The notes: generated from the letters alone by a model not told the origin. Positions 18,808 through 28,540 are shown, counted from the stretch's first letter. The stretch: 64,000 nucleotides of DNA from Demetria terragena DSM 11295 (GCF_000376825.1 NZ_AQXW01000004.1:1240001-1304000); one strand, 5' to 3'. Made by a program: numbers and translations.

Positions 18808-19566
18808 ATGGTGACTGTTGACCTCAATGCCGACCTCGGAGAGTCTTTCGGACGGTGGACGCTGGGAGATGATGAAGCACTCCTCCGTATCGTCACCTCC
18901 GCCAATGTCGCGTGCGGCTTTCACGCAGGCGACCCCGCAACGCTCGTGCGCACCTGTGCGTTAGCCGCTGAGCACGGCGTCACTGTGGGGGCACAGGTCG
19001 GTTACCGAGACCTAGCGGGTTTTGGCCGAAGGTTCATCGAGATGAGCCCAGATGACCTCTATGCCGACGTCGTCTACCAAATCGGCGCGCTCAATGCGAT
19101 TGCGCGATCCCAAGGGACGTCGGTGAAATACGTCAAGCCACACGGAGCGCTCTACAACGCCGTCGTCCACCACCGAGTCCAGGCCGAGGCAGTGATTGAC
19201 GCGGTGACCGACGTCGACCCGACCCTTCCCATTCTGGGTCTTCCCGGATCGGCACTTCTTGAACTGGCAGAAGAAGCCGGAACCCCTTGTGTGCGAGAGG
19301 TGTTCGCCGACCGAGGCTATACCGACGAGGGCACCTTGGTGCCGAGAGGAACTCGAGGCGCCTTGGTTCATGACCCGGCCGAGATCGCGCAGCGGGCCAC
19401 GCGCATGGTGATCGAAGGGGTGGTCGAGTCCATTGATGGACGCCAGGTCGCTCTCGACGCGGACTCCGTGTGCTTGCACGGTGACTCACCCACCGCCGTC
19501 GAGGCCGCTCATGCCGTACGCACCGCACTGCAAGGCGCGGGCGTCTCACTTAGCGCGTTCGCCTGA
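18808..19566 (+). CDS. pxpA: 5-oxoprolinase subunit A (LamB/YcsF family)
   Basis: Subunit of 252 aa of the ATP-dependent bacterial 5-oxoprolinase, which opens pyroglutamate to glutamate. ATG 18808 is chosen because the family begins VDLNADLGESFG; the frame is open upstream through the previous gene's end. Typical blocks are NVACGFHAGDP, GAQVGYRDLAGFGRR, VKYVKPHGALYN and REVFADRGY. Its stop overlaps the pxpB start, and pxpB overlaps pxpC, giving the conserved order pxpA-pxpB-pxpC. Confidence 0.95.
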   Translation: MVTVDLNADLGESFGRWTLGDDEALLRIVTSANVACGFHAGDPATLVRTCALAAEHGVTVGAQVGYRDLAGFGRRFIEMSPDDLYADVVYQIGALNAIARSQGTSVKYVKPHGALYNAVVHHRVQAEAVIDAVTDVDPTLPILGLPGSALLELAEEAGTPCVREVFADRGYTDEGTLVPRGTRGALVHDPAEIAQRATRMVIEGVVESIDGRQVALDADSVCLHGDSPTAVEAAHAVRTALQGAGVSLSAFA

Positions 19567-20177
19567 TGCGCGTACTCCCTTGTGGCGCAGGCGCGCTCCT
19601 GGTCGAAGTCGACACAACAAACCAACGACTCGACCTGGTGCGCCGTCTTGCCAATACTCCGGTGGCGGGCGTGGCAGAGACTGTTCCCGCCGCGCGCACA
19701 GTCCTACTCGTCCTGGAACCATCGACCGACCAGGGCAGGGTCACCGACGCCCTCAGGCGCCTCCCACCCGCGCCGGACACCCACGAGGTCGGTCACGACC
19801 TGGTACGCATCCCCGTGGCCTACGACGGCCCGGACCTCCAGGAGGTTGCCGACCACCTCCAGATCGCGCCCGACGAGGTTGTTCGACGCCATACTGCACA
19901 GATCTGGACGTGCGAGTTCGTCGGTTTTCTGCCCGGATTCGGCTATCTCACGGGCGAAGACCACAATCTCGATGTGCCCCGTCGGGAGTCTCCGCGCACC
20001 CGCATTCCGGTCGGATCGGTCGCGCTTGCCGCCGGCCTGTCGGCGGTGTATCCGACGTCATCGCCAGGTGGTTGGCAGTTGATCGGGAGCACGGATCTCG
20101 CGATGTTCGATGTCGATCGCGACCCTCCGGGCCTCCTGGTCGCCGGCACCCGCGTGCAGTTCGTGGAGGCGGCATGA
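19566..20177 (+). CDS. pxpB: 5-oxoprolinase subunit B (KipI family)
   Basis: Protein of 203 aa of the allophanate hydrolase subunit 1 type (cyclophilin-like fold). Motifs include CEFVGFLPGFGYLTG and the PRRESPRTRIPVGSVALA block, then STDLAMFDVDRDPP near the end. It works with PxpA and PxpC in pyroglutamate cleavage. Its first base is the last base of the pxpA stop, and its TGA overlaps the pxpC ATG. Confidence 0.94.
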   Translation: MRVLPCGAGALLVEVDTTNQRLDLVRRLANTPVAGVAETVPAARTVLLVLEPSTDQGRVTDALRRLPPAPDTHEVGHDLVRIPVAYDGPDLQEVADHLQIAPDEVVRRHTAQIWTCEFVGFLPGFGYLTGEDHNLDVPRRESPRTRIPVGSVALAAGLSAVYPTSSPGGWQLIGSTDLAMFDVDRDPPGLLVAGTRVQFVEAA

Positions 20178-21043
20178 CCGCGCTCGTCGTCACCCGCGTC
20201 GACACCCTCGCACTGGTGGAAGATTCCGGCCGACAGGGTCATCGCCACCTTGGTGTTCCGCCGTCCGGTGCCGCCGACCGGACCTCCCTCGGCCGGGGAA
20301 ATCGCGTGGTCGGCAACGATTCTGGTGCGGCCGGGATCGAAATCCTGCTCGGCGGTTTTGGTGTGCAGGCGACGACACCGCTCGTCATCGCGGTGACGGG
20401 AGCACCTGCACCCGTCACCGTCGGAGGGCGGCCAGCACCTTTTGGTGAGGCAATCCTGCTCTCGCCCGGCGACGAATTGCACCTTGGGCGCGTAACGTCC
20501 GGCCTGCGCATCTATCTCACCGTTGCCGGTGGAATCGCCGAATCAGGTTCAACGCCAAGGGTCTTAGGCAGCATGAGTAGCGATCCAACCTCGAGCATCG
20601 GGCCTGCTGCCTTGCAGCCTGGCACGGCCTTGGCGGTCGGCCTCCCCGATCGAGAACCCCATCTCGGCGTCTCGATCCCGCCGATAACTACCCCACCACT
20701 CGGCCTCGAATTGCCCGCGACGTGGGGGCCAAGAGCCGACTGGTTGAGCGACTCGGGTCGGGCGGCTCTGCAGGCGTCCCGATGGACCGTCTCGTCTCAC
20801 ACCGACCGGGTCGGTGTTCGGCTAGACGGCATAGCAGCTGAACTCGCCCGCCACGAACAACTCCCCAGCGAGGGACTGGTCCGTGGCTGCATTCAGGTGC
20901 CACCGAACGGCACACCGATCGTGTTCTTGGCCGACCACCCCACCACCGGCGGCTACCCGGTTGTGGCCGTGGTTGACGATGCCGCAACCGACCGGCTCGC
21001 GCAGGCCGCGCCTGGAACACCCGCGATGCTGCGGATCCGCTGA
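20174..21043 (+). CDS. pxpC: 5-oxoprolinase subunit C (KipA, allophanate hydrolase subunit 2 family)
   Basis: Protein of 289 aa. The open frame continues 5' to 19433, but the real start is ATG 20174, which overlaps the pxpB stop as ATGA and gives the family N-terminus (VDTLALVEDSGRQGHRHLGV). Other blocks are GVPPSGAADR, AVTGAPAPV, LSPGDELHLG, TDRVGVRLDG and the C-terminal DHPTTGGYPVVAVV. It completes the 5-oxoprolinase complex. It converges on truA across a 14-bp gap. Confidence 0.94.
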   Translation: MTALVVTRVDTLALVEDSGRQGHRHLGVPPSGAADRTSLGRGNRVVGNDSGAAGIEILLGGFGVQATTPLVIAVTGAPAPVTVGGRPAPFGEAILLSPGDELHLGRVTSGLRIYLTVAGGIAESGSTPRVLGSMSSDPTSSIGPAALQPGTALAVGLPDREPHLGVSIPPITTPPLGLELPATWGPRADWLSDSGRAALQASRWTVSSHTDRVGVRLDGIAAELARHEQLPSEGLVRGCIQVPPNGTPIVFLADHPTTGGYPVVAVVDDAATDRLAQAAPGTPAMLRIR

Positions 21044-21057
21044 CCCCGGAACGCTAT

Positions 21058-21885
21058 TCAGTCGCGGCGGGCCCGCGCCTCTCGTGCGCGAACGGCGACC
21101 TCGTCGTCCGGCGGGTAGACGACCTCCATCAGCGACAAGCCATGCGCGGGCATCACCGTGACGGCCGGGTGTCGCATACCGCCGGCCAGAACGTCATACG
21201 GCCAGTCGACGTCGCGGTCGCCTTCGCCGACCGGGACGACGACACCGACGAGTGCGCGCACCATCGAATGGCAAAAGGCGTCGGCCACCACGGTGGCTTC
21301 CAGGACACCCGTCGAAGATCTGGACCAGGAGTAGTCGAGCAGCGTGCGCACTGTCGTAGCACCTACCCGCTTCTTACAGAACGCTGCAAAGTCGTTCAGT
21401 CCCAATAGTTTTCGCGCGGCAGCATCCATCGCCTCGACGTCAAGTGGGTGCTTGCGAACCACGGTGTCTCGGCGCCGAACCGGATCGAGGATGGTGATGT
21501 CGTCACAGAGCCGATAGCGATACCGCCGCCGGAGCGCCGAGAACCGCGCATCGAAACCCTCGGGGGCCGGGACGACCGACCGCACCACGACGTCGCTAGG
21601 CAGCACTCCCTGCAAGCGTTTCACTGCCGCCACCTCAGGCGGGTGGTCAGACCGGCCCGGCAGCGCTGCGTAAGCCTGCGCGTCGACATCGGCATGGCAC
21701 ACGGCACCCGCCGCGTGCACACCGGCGTCGGTACGCCCCGCAACCGTCAGCCGTACTGGCTGCTCCGCTCGCAGGATCGTCGTGAGCGCGGCGGACAGTT
21801 CGGCCTCGACCGTGCGATAGCCGGGCTGAGCCGCCCAACCCGAGAAGTCGGTCCCGTCATAGGCGAAGTCGATCCGAAGGCGCAC
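21058..21885 (-). CDS. truA: tRNA pseudouridine(38-40) synthase
   Basis: Enzyme of 275 aa that isomerises uridines 38-40 in tRNA anticodon arms. The catalytic Asp is Asp53 in GRTDAGVHA. RIDFAYDGTDFSGWAAQ at the N-terminus and the RRRYRYRL block are typical. The start is GTG 21885; TACGCT lies exactly 6 nt upstream and no Shine-Dalgarno is seen, so the transcript is probably leaderless. truA lies downstream of the alpha operon and kinase gene, close to the usual actinobacterial rplQ-truA order. Confidence 0.95.
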   Translation of the reverse strand: MRLRIDFAYDGTDFSGWAAQPGYRTVEAELSAALTTILRAEQPVRLTVAGRTDAGVHAAGAVCHADVDAQAYAALPGRSDHPPEVAAVKRLQGVLPSDVVVRSVVPAPEGFDARFSALRRRYRYRLCDDITILDPVRRRDTVVRKHPLDVEAMDAAARKLLGLNDFAAFCKKRVGATTVRTLLDYSWSRSSTGVLEATVVADAFCHSMVRALVGVVVPVGEGDRDVDWPYDVLAGGMRHPAVTVMPAHGLSLMEVVYPPDDEVAVRAREARARRD

Positions 21886-21891
21886 CCGTCC

Positions 21892-21897
21892 AGCGTA
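21892..21897 (-). promoter_or_regulatory. -10 box of truA
   Basis: On the minus strand TACGCT lies 6 nt before GTG 21885. It implies a leaderless mRNA separate from the kinase gene, whose stop is 20 bp upstream. Confidence 0.45.
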
Positions 21898-21916
21898 GGC
21901 GCACCCAGGCCAAGGT

Positions 21917-23383
21917 TCACAGGGGTGCGGCGACCACCCAGTCGTACAACTCCGAATAGGTCATCTCACCGCGCTTGCTACCGACCTGCAGGTGGTAGCT
22001 GGACCGGTCGTCACCAGTGAATGTCAACAGGATCCAGTCACCATCGACCGGGTCTTCGAAGTGGTACATCCGGGTGTTGTGTGGCGACGTGATGCGCGGC
22101 ACCCACTGCGGCGGGTCGAGCGCTTTCAGCGCCCGATCGGAACGCCCGGGTGCATAGGACAACAGGTCGACGGTGATGGTCGGTTTGCCGAACCCATCCT
22201 CACTCGCTCGACATCGCAGGGCGTACTCATAGGGGACCTCGGTCGCGGCCGTCTTTTCGTCGCTTGGCGCACACACCATTCGTTGGAAGCCCTTGTCCTT
22301 CGGACCATTGGGAAATAGCTTCGGCCACAAGGCAATTCCGGGCTGAGCCTTCTTCCACAGGGCAATCTCAGAGCTCGCGCTCGACACGGCAGTCGGCTTG
22401 GCTCCTTGGGTGACCGTGGACGGACTCGGACTCGCCTGAGTCTCGCCGCGCGAGTTAGCCCAGGCCAGGCCGCCAACCGCCATCCCGACCGCAAGAATCG
22501 CCGCTGTCGCCAGGATCGCTGTACGCCCACGTCGCGACGGAATGACCGACAGCGCCTCGGCGAACTCCAGGCAGGAAGGAAATCGTTCATCCGCCGACTT
22601 GCTCATCGCCCGAGCGATCGCCGCGGCGACTATGGCGGGCACCTCGCCGCGAGCGGCACGGACATCCGGGACGGGCGCGTTGAGGTGACCTCCACCGACC
22701 TCGACACCGGTGGTCCCGGGGTACGGCGGGGCGCCAGTCAGCAACGCGAACAGGGTGCAGGCCAGGGAGTACTGATCGGAGCGCCCGTCCACGGACTCGC
22801 CTCGCAACTGCTCGGGCGCGGCGAAGGCGACTGTTGCGCGCTGCACGTCCAGCCGCCCGGTGATCTGCGGGTGCCCGTGTGGCGTGGTCAGGGCAGAGAT
22901 TCCAAAGTCGGTGAGGAGCGCCCGACGCGGCTGGCCGGGACGTTCCTGCGAGATCATAATGTTGGCGGGCTTGACGTCACGGTGAACCACACCGGACCGG
23001 TGAGCGGTCTCCAGGGCGACTGCGACCTGACGGGCGTAGGCGACCACTTCGGCCACGGGGAGTTGTCCGCGCTGGCGCAGTTCGGACGCTGCGTCCTGAC
23101 CGTCGACGAGTTGGATCGAGATCCACGCGGTGCCCTGCTCGACGCCGCGATCGAGCACACTGACAATGCTGGGGTGATCCAGACTGGCGATCACCTCCGC
23201 CTCCCGGTCAAAGCGAGCTGCGGCGCCCGCATCGCTCGGGTCGGCCTGCAACAACTTCAGGGCGATATCGCGCGGCAGCCTCGGGTGACGGGCGGCATAC
23301 ACGGTGCCCATGCCACCGGTGCCGAGGCGCCGCACAATGCGGAACCCAGCAAAATTCGCCCCCGGCTGCAGTTCCGGACCCAT
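21917..23383 (-). CDS. Membrane Ser/Thr protein kinase (PknB-like) with extracytoplasmic domain
   Basis: Hanks-type kinase of 488 aa. The ATP loop is GTGGMG at 21-26, the ATP lysine is Lys43, the catalytic loop HRDVKPAN is at 134-141 (Asp136), the metal loop DFG is at 159-161, and APE is at 189-191. One transmembrane helix lies at about 288-309. Residues 311-488 are outside and have no PASTA repeats; the fold is not recognised. It may sense an external signal. The start has TAATCT 6 nt upstream and no Shine-Dalgarno. It sits between truA and the rplQ terminator. Confidence 0.9.
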   Translation of the reverse strand: MGPELQPGANFAGFRIVRRLGTGGMGTVYAARHPRLPRDIALKLLQADPSDAGAAARFDREAEVIASLDHPSIVSVLDRGVEQGTAWISIQLVDGQDAASELRQRGQLPVAEVVAYARQVAVALETAHRSGVVHRDVKPANIMISQERPGQPRRALLTDFGISALTTPHGHPQITGRLDVQRATVAFAAPEQLRGESVDGRSDQYSLACTLFALLTGAPPYPGTTGVEVGGGHLNAPVPDVRAARGEVPAIVAAAIARAMSKSADERFPSCLEFAEALSVIPSRRGRTAILATAAILAVGMAVGGLAWANSRGETQASPSPSTVTQGAKPTAVSSASSEIALWKKAQPGIALWPKLFPNGPKDKGFQRMVCAPSDEKTAATEVPYEYALRCRASEDGFGKPTITVDLLSYAPGRSDRALKALDPPQWVPRITSPHNTRMYHFEDPVDGDWILLTFTGDDRSSYHLQVGSKRGEMTYSELYDWVVAAPL

Positions 23384-23389
23384 GGTCGA

Positions 23390-23395
23390 AGATTA
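23390..23395 (-). promoter_or_regulatory. -10 box of the kinase gene
   Basis: TAATCT on the minus strand, 6 nt before the ATG at 23383; a good match to TAnnnT in a G+C-rich setting. It implies a leaderless transcript independent of the alpha operon. Confidence 0.5.
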
Positions 23396-23451
23396 AACCG
23401 CGAGCGCCTCCCACGCCATGATCCCGGCGGATAGTCAACGCGGGTATGCGA

Positions 23452-23490
23452 ACGGCCGGCCAGTCCGCGTGTTGCGGTCTGGCCGGCCGT
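23452..23490 (-). terminator. Terminator of the alpha ribosomal operon
   Basis: Perfect 12-bp arms at 23452-23463 and 23479-23490 (ACGGCCGGCCAG and its complement), with a small inner stem CCGC/GCGG in the loop. It begins 17 bp after the rplQ stop on the minus strand and separates the operon from the kinase gene. Confidence 0.75.
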
Positions 23491-23506
23491 ATCGAGTGAG
23501 TCAGGC

Positions 23507-23719
23507 TCAGGCGTCGTCTTCGCCCTGCTGTGCCTTCTCGCCACCGGCGGGCTCAAAGCCCGCCTCGGCAGCGGCCTCAGCGGTCGCGAACCACACCTCG
23601 GCCTCAGTGGCGTCGTACCACTGCGAGCCGGGAACGTGGTACTTCATCGAGTCCTTGTTGCCCTTGACGTCAAAGCCCTCGGGGGCTGAGCCGTCTTCGA
23701 GTGGGGCCGCGGAGTCGGC
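23507..23719 (-). repeat. Coding repeat: C-terminal module of L17, also in L4
   Basis: Last 70 codons of rplQ. The product contains [29 protein letters not shown] and TAEAAA. It is 80% identical over 70 residues to the end of L4 (40368-40580). The DNA at 23649-23669 is identical over 21 nt to 40510-40530. From memory it resembles the short module annotated as 'sunset domain'; no search was run. Confidence 0.85.
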
Positions 23720-24208
23720 GCCGAAGCCACCGTCGGTGGCCTCAGTGGTCTCTTCCGGCTCGGCCTCTTCGGCAGGTGCCGCTTCCTTGGCCGCACGCTT
23801 GGTGGCGCCCTCAGCCTCGGCCACGACGGCGCGCTTCGGCTTGGACTGCACCGGCTCGCGAACGAGCTCGATGACGGCCATCGGAGCGTTGTCGCCCTTG
23901 CGCGGCGCGATCTTGACGATGCGGGTGTAGCCGCCGTCGCGCTCCGCCATGTCGGGACCGATCTCGGTGAAGAGACGGTGCACGACACTCTTGTCGCGGA
24001 TGACAGTCATCACCCGACGACGGGAGTGCAGGTCGCCGCGCTTGGCGAAGGTGACCAGACGCTCGGCGTACGGACGCAGGCGCTTGGCCTTAGCTTCCGT
24101 CGTGGTGATCCGGTCGTGCTCGAACAGCGCCGTGGCCAGGTTAGCCAGGATGAGCCGCTGGTGAGCGGCCCCGCCGCCGAGGCGAGCTCCCTTAGTGGGG
24201 GTAGGCAT
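23507..24208 (-). CDS. rplQ: Ribosomal protein L17 (bL17) with long C-terminal extension
   Basis: 50S protein near the exit tunnel. The L17 core fills about the first 120 residues ([20 protein letters not shown], then [18 protein letters not shown]). The protein is 233 aa, about 110 more than the minimal L17. An Ala/Glu-rich linker is followed at 164-233 by a 70-residue module that also ends ribosomal protein L4 in this genome. It is the last gene of the infA-rpmJ-rpsM-rpsK-rpsD-rpoA-rplQ run. Confidence 0.96.
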   Translation of the reverse strand: MPTPTKGARLGGGAAHQRLILANLATALFEHDRITTTEAKAKRLRPYAERLVTFAKRGDLHSRRRVMTVIRDKSVVHRLFTEIGPDMAERDGGYTRIVKIAPRKGDNAPMAVIELVREPVQSKPKRAVVAEAEGATKRAAKEAAPAEEAEPEETTEATDGGFGADSAAPLEDGSAPEGFDVKGNKDSMKYHVPGSQWYDATEAEVWFATAEAAAEAGFEPAGGEKAQQGEDDA

Positions 24209-24271
24209 GGTTTCTCCTTGATGGTCGACGACTCATCCGCTGGGGCAAGTCGTCTGGGGCCCAAATAGTTC

Positions 24272-25315
24272 TTAGTACTGCTCGTCCTCGGCGAAGCTGG
24301 CGTCAGCCTCGTCGGCGGGTGCGTCCTCGTCCTCGTCATCGTCATAACGGTCAGCGATCGCGCCGGCGTCGAATCCGGGAGGTGAGTCCTTCAGCTGGAG
24401 ACTCATCTCGCGCAGCTTGTCCTTGACCTCATCGATCGACTTCGAACCGAAGTTACGAATGTCGAGCAGGTCAGCCTCGCTGCGACCGACGAGTTCACCC
24501 ACGGTGTGGATGCCCTCGCGCTTGAGGCAGTTGTAGGAGCGGACCGTGAGTTCGAGGTCCTCGATCGGCAGCGCCAAGTCGGCAGCCATCGCGGCGTCGG
24601 TCGGCGAGGGGCCCATGTCGATGCCCTCGGCCTCGACGTTGAGCTCACGAGCCAAGCCGAAGAGCTCAACCAGCGTCTTACCAGCGGACGCCATCGCGTC
24701 ACGGGGTGCCATCGAGTTCTTGGTCTCAACGTCAACGATGAGCTTGTCGAAGTCGGTGCGCTGCTCGACACGGGTCGCCTCGACCTTGTAGGTCACGGCG
24801 AGCACGGGTGAGTAGATCGAGTCGACCGGGATCCGGCCGATCTCGTTGTCGAACGACTTGTTCTGCTGCGCCGAGACGTAGCCGCGGCCGCGCTCGACGG
24901 TCAGCTCCATCTCGAGCTTGCCCTTGTCGTTGAGCGTCGCGATGTGCAGGTCGGGGTTGTGCACCTCGACACCGGCCGGAGGCGCGATGTCAGCAGCGGT
25001 CACGGTGCCAGGCCCCTGCTTGCGCAGGTACATGACGACGGGCTCGTCGTGCTCCGAAGACACGACCAGGCCCTTGATGTTGAGGATCGCCTCAGTGACG
25101 TCCTCCTTGACCCCGGGGATGGTCGAGAACTCGTGCTGCACGCCGTCGATGCGGATGCTCGTCACCGAGGCACCAGGAATCGAGGAGAGCAACGTACGAC
25201 GGAGGGAGTTTCCGAGGGTGTAGCCGAAGCCAGGCTCCAGCGGCTCGATGACGAACCGCGAGCGGTTGTCGGCGAGAACTTCCTCGGAGAGTGCGGGACG
25301 CTGTGCAATAAGCAC
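24272..25315 (-). CDS. rpoA: RNA polymerase subunit alpha
   Basis: Protein of 347 aa with an N-terminal dimerisation domain ([17 protein letters not shown]) and a C-terminal DNA- and activator-binding domain ([21 protein letters not shown]). GTG 25315 is the start, because actinobacterial RpoA begins LIAQRP; AAAGGA lies upstream. A GTG 18 nt further up gives non-homologous residues. The acidic C-terminal tail is usual in Actinomycetota. Confidence 0.98.
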   Translation of the reverse strand: MLIAQRPALSEEVLADNRSRFVIEPLEPGFGYTLGNSLRRTLLSSIPGASVTSIRIDGVQHEFSTIPGVKEDVTEAILNIKGLVVSSEHDEPVVMYLRKQGPGTVTAADIAPPAGVEVHNPDLHIATLNDKGKLEMELTVERGRGYVSAQQNKSFDNEIGRIPVDSIYSPVLAVTYKVEATRVEQRTDFDKLIVDVETKNSMAPRDAMASAGKTLVELFGLARELNVEAEGIDMGPSPTDAAMAADLALPIEDLELTVRSYNCLKREGIHTVGELVGRSEADLLDIRNFGSKSIDEVKDKLREMSLQLKDSPPGFDAGAIADRYDDDEDEDAPADEADASFAEDEQY

Positions 25316-25430
25316 GGTGTGTTTCCTTTCCACGGGCGACCGCTATATGACGCCCAGTGAGTACCAGTGAATCGGCTCTGTCCCCGATCCACCTATTCAG
25401 TTGTGTTCAGTTGCCCGCTCGACCGGCGTG

Positions 25431-25459
25431 GTGAGGGCCCGGGAGACCCGAGCCCTCAC
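25431..25459 (-). terminator. Hairpin between rpsD and rpoA
   Basis: Perfect arms GTGAGGGC (25431-25438) and GCCCTCAC (25452-25459), with an inner CGGG-AGA-CCCG stem. It lies in the 184-bp rpsD-rpoA gap. It may attenuate or process the transcript; no U-tract follows. Confidence 0.4.
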
Positions 25460-25517
25460 TCAGCCGAAGCAAGAAGACACCGACGAGAGGGACCGATCCA
25501 GCGACGAAGGAGCTGGA

Positions 25518-26126
25518 TCAGTTCTTCGAGTAGAGCTCGACGATCAGCTGCTCGGTGAGCGGGATGTCGATCTGCTCACGGGTCGGGAGCTGGTGAATCA
25601 GCACCTGCAACGAGCCCTCGGAGACGTGCATCCAGGCCGGGGCCTGACGCTCGCCGAAGGTCTCGCGGGCGAGCTGAATCGGGAAGGCTTCCCGGGACTT
25701 CTCGCGCACGGTGATGATGTCGAACTGCTCCACGCGGTAGGACGGGACATCGACGCGCGTTCCGTTGACGCAGAAGTGACCGTGGGTCACGAGCTGACGG
25801 GCCGCACGACGGGTACGGGCCAAGCCTGCGCGGTAGATGACGTTGTCCAAGCGGGACTCGAGCAGGATCAACAGGTTGTCACCGGTCTTTCCCTGGCGAC
25901 GGGCCGCTTCCTTGTAGTAGCGGACGAACTGCTTCTCCATGACGCCGTAGGTGAAGCGAGCCTTCTGCTTCTCCTGCAGCTGCGTCAGGTATTCCTTCTC
26001 CCGCACCCGGCCACGGCCGTGCTGGCCGGGAGGGAACGGACGCATCTCGAAACTCTTGTCGCCGCCGACGAGGTCGGTCTTGAGCCGGCGCGACTTCTTG
26101 GTGATGGGGCCGGTGTAACGGGCCAT
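25518..26126 (-). CDS. rpsD: Ribosomal protein S4 (uS4)
   Basis: Primary 16S rRNA-binding protein of 202 aa at the mRNA entry site. It is the zinc-free form (no N-terminal Cys cluster). The S4 RNA-binding domain is at RLDNVIYRAGLARTRRAARQ with VTHGHFCVNG. Fifth gene of the infA-to-rplQ run. Confidence 0.98.
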   Translation of the reverse strand: MARYTGPITKKSRRLKTDLVGGDKSFEMRPFPPGQHGRGRVREKEYLTQLQEKQKARFTYGVMEKQFVRYYKEAARRQGKTGDNLLILLESRLDNVIYRAGLARTRRAARQLVTHGHFCVNGTRVDVPSYRVEQFDIITVREKSREAFPIQLARETFGERQAPAWMHVSEGSLQVLIHQLPTREQIDIPLTEQLIVELYSKN

Positions 26127-26157
26127 AGTTCTCTACTCCTCGAAGATTCTGCGCGGA

Positions 26158-26553
26158 TCAGACGCGACGGCGCTTGGGCTGACGGACGCCGTTGTGCGGC
26201 ACGGGGGTGACGTCCTGGATCGCGCCGACCTCAAGGCCGGTGGCGGTCAGGGAGCGGATCGCGGTCTCACGACCGGAACCGGGGCCCTTGACGAAGACGT
26301 CGACCTTCTTCATGCCGTGCTCCATGGCGCGACGCGCGGCGGCCTCGGCGGCCATCTGCGCGGCGAACGGCGTCGACTTACGCGAGCCCTTGAAGCCAAC
26401 CTGGCCGGCGGAGGCCCATGCGATGACCGCACCGGTCTCGTCGGTGATGGAAACGATGGTGTTGTTGAACGTGCTCTTGATGTGCGCCTGTCCGGCGGAC
26501 ACGTTCTTCTTGACCTTGCGACGCGTCTTGGTCGCTCGGGTCTTGGGAGGCAT
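26158..26553 (-). CDS. rpsK: Ribosomal protein S11 (uS11)
   Basis: 30S platform protein of 131 aa. Blocks [36 protein letters not shown] and the C-terminal [13 protein letters not shown] identify it. Gene order rpsM-rpsK-rpsD-rpoA is as in other bacteria. Confidence 0.98.
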   Translation of the reverse strand: MPPKTRATKTRRKVKKNVSAGQAHIKSTFNNTIVSITDETGAVIAWASAGQVGFKGSRKSTPFAAQMAAEAAARRAMEHGMKKVDVFVKGPGSGRETAIRSLTATGLEVGAIQDVTPVPHNGVRQPKRRRV

Positions 26554-26671
26554 CTCTACTTACTCCTGCTTGCTGGGGGAAAAAGGCTGTGGCGTCCGGC
26601 TGTTCTGTGATCGCTTCAGTCGGAACATGGATCGGATGTGCGAGGCAATCCGATCGATCACGTCAGCGGGA

Positions 26672-27049
26672 TTACTTGGTGGCCTTCTTCTTGCCAGCCA
26701 CGGTCCGCTTCGGACCCTTGCGGGTACGCGCGTTGGTCTTGGTGCGCTGTCCGTGCACCGGAAGGCCGCGGCGGTGCCGCAGGCCCTGGTAACTACCGAT
26801 CTCGACCTTGCGGCGGATGTCGGCGGCCACCTCGCGGCGCAGGTCACCTTCGAGGCGGTACTCGCCTTCGAGGTGGTTACGCAGCGCGACGACCTGGTCT
26901 TCGCCCAGGTCGCGGACGCGGGTGTTCGGGTCGATACCGGTCGCGGCCAGCGTCTGCTGGGCGCGGGTACGGCCGACACCGAAGATGTAGGTGAGGGCGA
27001 CCTCGACACGCTTTTCGCGTGGCAGGTCGACACCGATGAGTCGTGCCAT
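26672..27049 (-). CDS. rpsM: Ribosomal protein S13 (uS13)
   Basis: 30S head protein of 125 aa contacting 50S bridge and P-site t[45 protein letters not shown]-type C-terminus (here [17 protein letters not shown]) and the final basic KKKATK tail are seen. AAGGAGA precedes the ATG. The 187-bp gap to rpmJ shows no gene. Confidence 0.98.
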   Translation of the reverse strand: MARLIGVDLPREKRVEVALTYIFGVGRTRAQQTLAATGIDPNTRVRDLGEDQVVALRNHLEGEYRLEGDLRREVAADIRRKVEIGSYQGLRHRRGLPVHGQRTKTNARTRKGPKRTVAGKKKATK

Positions 27050-27236
27050 GTTGGCGGTGTTCTCCTTGTGAATCTGCGGAGGTCTCGGGTGCAGTGCCAG
27101 TCCCGTTGGCCGGCCGGAGTGGCCGCGGGTCCCCAGCCTCCGCGCCGGGGGTGCGTCCTGAGCAATGTCAGGGGTCGGGCACTGCGTGCTATTCAGTTGG
27201 CGTGCTGTGAAGCTCTCCGACAGATGCCGGATCTGC

Positions 27237-27350
27237 TCAGCCCTGGCGCTGCTTGTGGCGCAGGTTTTCGCAGATCACCATGACTCGCCCGTTCCGGCGA
27301 ATCACCTTGCACTTGTCGCAGATCTTCTTGACGCTCGGCTGGACCTTCAT
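27237..27350 (-). CDS. rpmJ: Ribosomal protein L36 (bL36), zinc-binding form
   Basis: A 37-residue protein starting [19 protein letters not shown]. It keeps the C-x2-C (ICDKC) and C-x4-H zinc residues (ICENLRH), so it is the C+ form. ATG at 27350, TGA at 27237-27239. It lies 65 bp after infA. Confidence 0.97.
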   Translation of the reverse strand: MKVQPSVKKICDKCKVIRRNGRVMVICENLRHKQRQG

Positions 27351-27415
27351 CTGCCTACTGTCTTGAAGTCGTGCTGCGGCTCGGTTGCCACAGCGTGCGG
27401 GTGATGGGTTCGTGC

Positions 27416-27637
27416 TCAGCGGTAACGGAAGACGATCCGGCCCCGGGACAGGTCATACGGGCTGAGCTCAACCACGACCCGGTCCTCAGGGAGGATTCGG
27501 ATGTAGTGCTGCCGCATCTTGCCCGAGATGTGCGCGAGCACGGTGTGACCGTTGGTGAGTTCTACCCGGAACATCGCGTTCGGGAGCGCCTCAACGATCG
27601 TGCCCTCAATCTCGATGACACCGTCCTTCTTGGCCAT
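27416..27637 (-). CDS. infA: Translation initiation factor IF-1
   Basis: OB-fold factor of 73 aa that blocks the 30S A site during initiation. ATG 27637 ([18 protein letters not shown]) is chosen because GGAGGAC lies just upstream. An in-frame ATG 9 nt earlier would overlap that site. First gene of the infA-rplQ run. Confidence 0.98.
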   Translation of the reverse strand: MAKKDGVIEIEGTIVEALPNAMFRVELTNGHTVLAHISGKMRQHYIRILPEDRVVVELSPYDLSRGRIVFRYR

Positions 27638-27777
27638 GTCCTCCACAATCCGTTGGTTGGCGGCCGCCCTCTCGGAACGAAAGCAGCCGGAATGACCACG
27701 CGCAAACGTGGCCGTCGTCCATCGTACGTGAGGGCTGAAGGTTCCACGAAATCGAGCCAGCCGAACCAGTCGGGCGG

Positions 27778-28509
27778 CTAACCCTGACGCTCGAGCCAGG
27801 TCTGCCAGTCATCACCGCGAATGATGGCGCTGTCAGGCGGCAACATCGAGCCGCCAGCCATCGACGGCGGCCCGTCAATAGCTTCGACAGTCACATCGTC
27901 ACCCAGGTGCAAGGCGTATCGGCGAACGAGGTCGACTAGTTGCTCGGGTTGAGGTCCAGCGAGGTCAGTGTCCTTTGCCTCGTTCGCAGTTGCGAGTTCT
28001 ACCAGCAGGCGCACGATCTCGGCCACGTCGACCGGTTGGGTGGGCACATCGATGATCCGAGTCACGTCGCCTTCGCGATTCCACTGCAACATTTGCGCGG
28101 CGAAGTCGTGGAACTGCGTCGCCCGCAGCACTACAACACCCGGGGCGTAGGTGCGCGCCACCTTCTCCTGCTCAACCTTGGCGACGTAGTAGTCATAGTC
28201 CGGACTTCGGTCAGCACCCACGATCGACAGCAGGACGGTGCGCCGCACGGCCACCTCGGTGGCCGCCTCACCAAGGTTTTGGGCCACGGCCTGAAAGAAC
28301 TCGATGGCCCCTGGGCCTACCGGGCCCTGTGTCACATCGACAACCACATCGACACCACGCAGGGCCTCCACCAACTCCCGACTCCCGGGTTGCGTCAGGT
28401 CGAAGCCTCCTTCACGAGAAATCCCGATCACCTCATGACCCAGCTCCTGCGCCAACGTGGCCACTCGTGAACCGATCAAGCCGGTGGCCCCGGCAACTGC
28501 AACGCGCAT
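27778..28509 (-). CDS. NmrA-like / atypical SDR NAD(P)-binding protein
   Basis: Protein of 243 aa beginning [16 protein letters not shown], a Rossmann GxxGxxG motif. DVVVDVTQG and [13 protein letters not shown] follow. It belongs to the NAD(P)H-binding NmrA/YwnB-type group, which act as redox sensors or quinone/flavin reductases. ATG 28509 is preferred to GTG 28518 because AAGGTGGGA lies just upstream. It is divergent from an Rrf2-type regulator, which probably controls it. Confidence 0.8.
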   Translation of the reverse strand: MRVAVAGATGLIGSRVATLAQELGHEVIGISREGGFDLTQPGSRELVEALRGVDVVVDVTQGPVGPGAIEFFQAVAQNLGEAATEVAVRRTVLLSIVGADRSPDYDYYVAKVEQEKVARTYAPGVVVLRATQFHDFAAQMLQWNREGDVTRIIDVPTQPVDVAEIVRLLVELATANEAKDTDLAGPQPEQLVDLVRRYALHLGDDVTVEAIDGPPSMAGGSMLPPDSAIIRGDDWQTWLERQG

Positions 28510-28527
28510 ACTTCCCACCTTAACTCG

Positions 28528-28540
28528 GACATTTCTTGTC
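28528..28540. promoter_or_regulatory. Small palindrome between NmrA-like gene and rrf2
   Basis: GACA (28528-28531)-N5-TGTC (28537-28540) in the shared 86-bp divergent region. It is a candidate half-site arrangement for the adjacent Rrf2 protein, by position only. Confidence 0.3.

Noticed and set aside
19433-20173. A long N-terminal extension of pxpC
   Set aside because: It lies in a different frame from pxpA/pxpB over the same DNA, is Arg/Pro-rich, and the family N-terminus begins at ATG 20174 with ATGA coupling.
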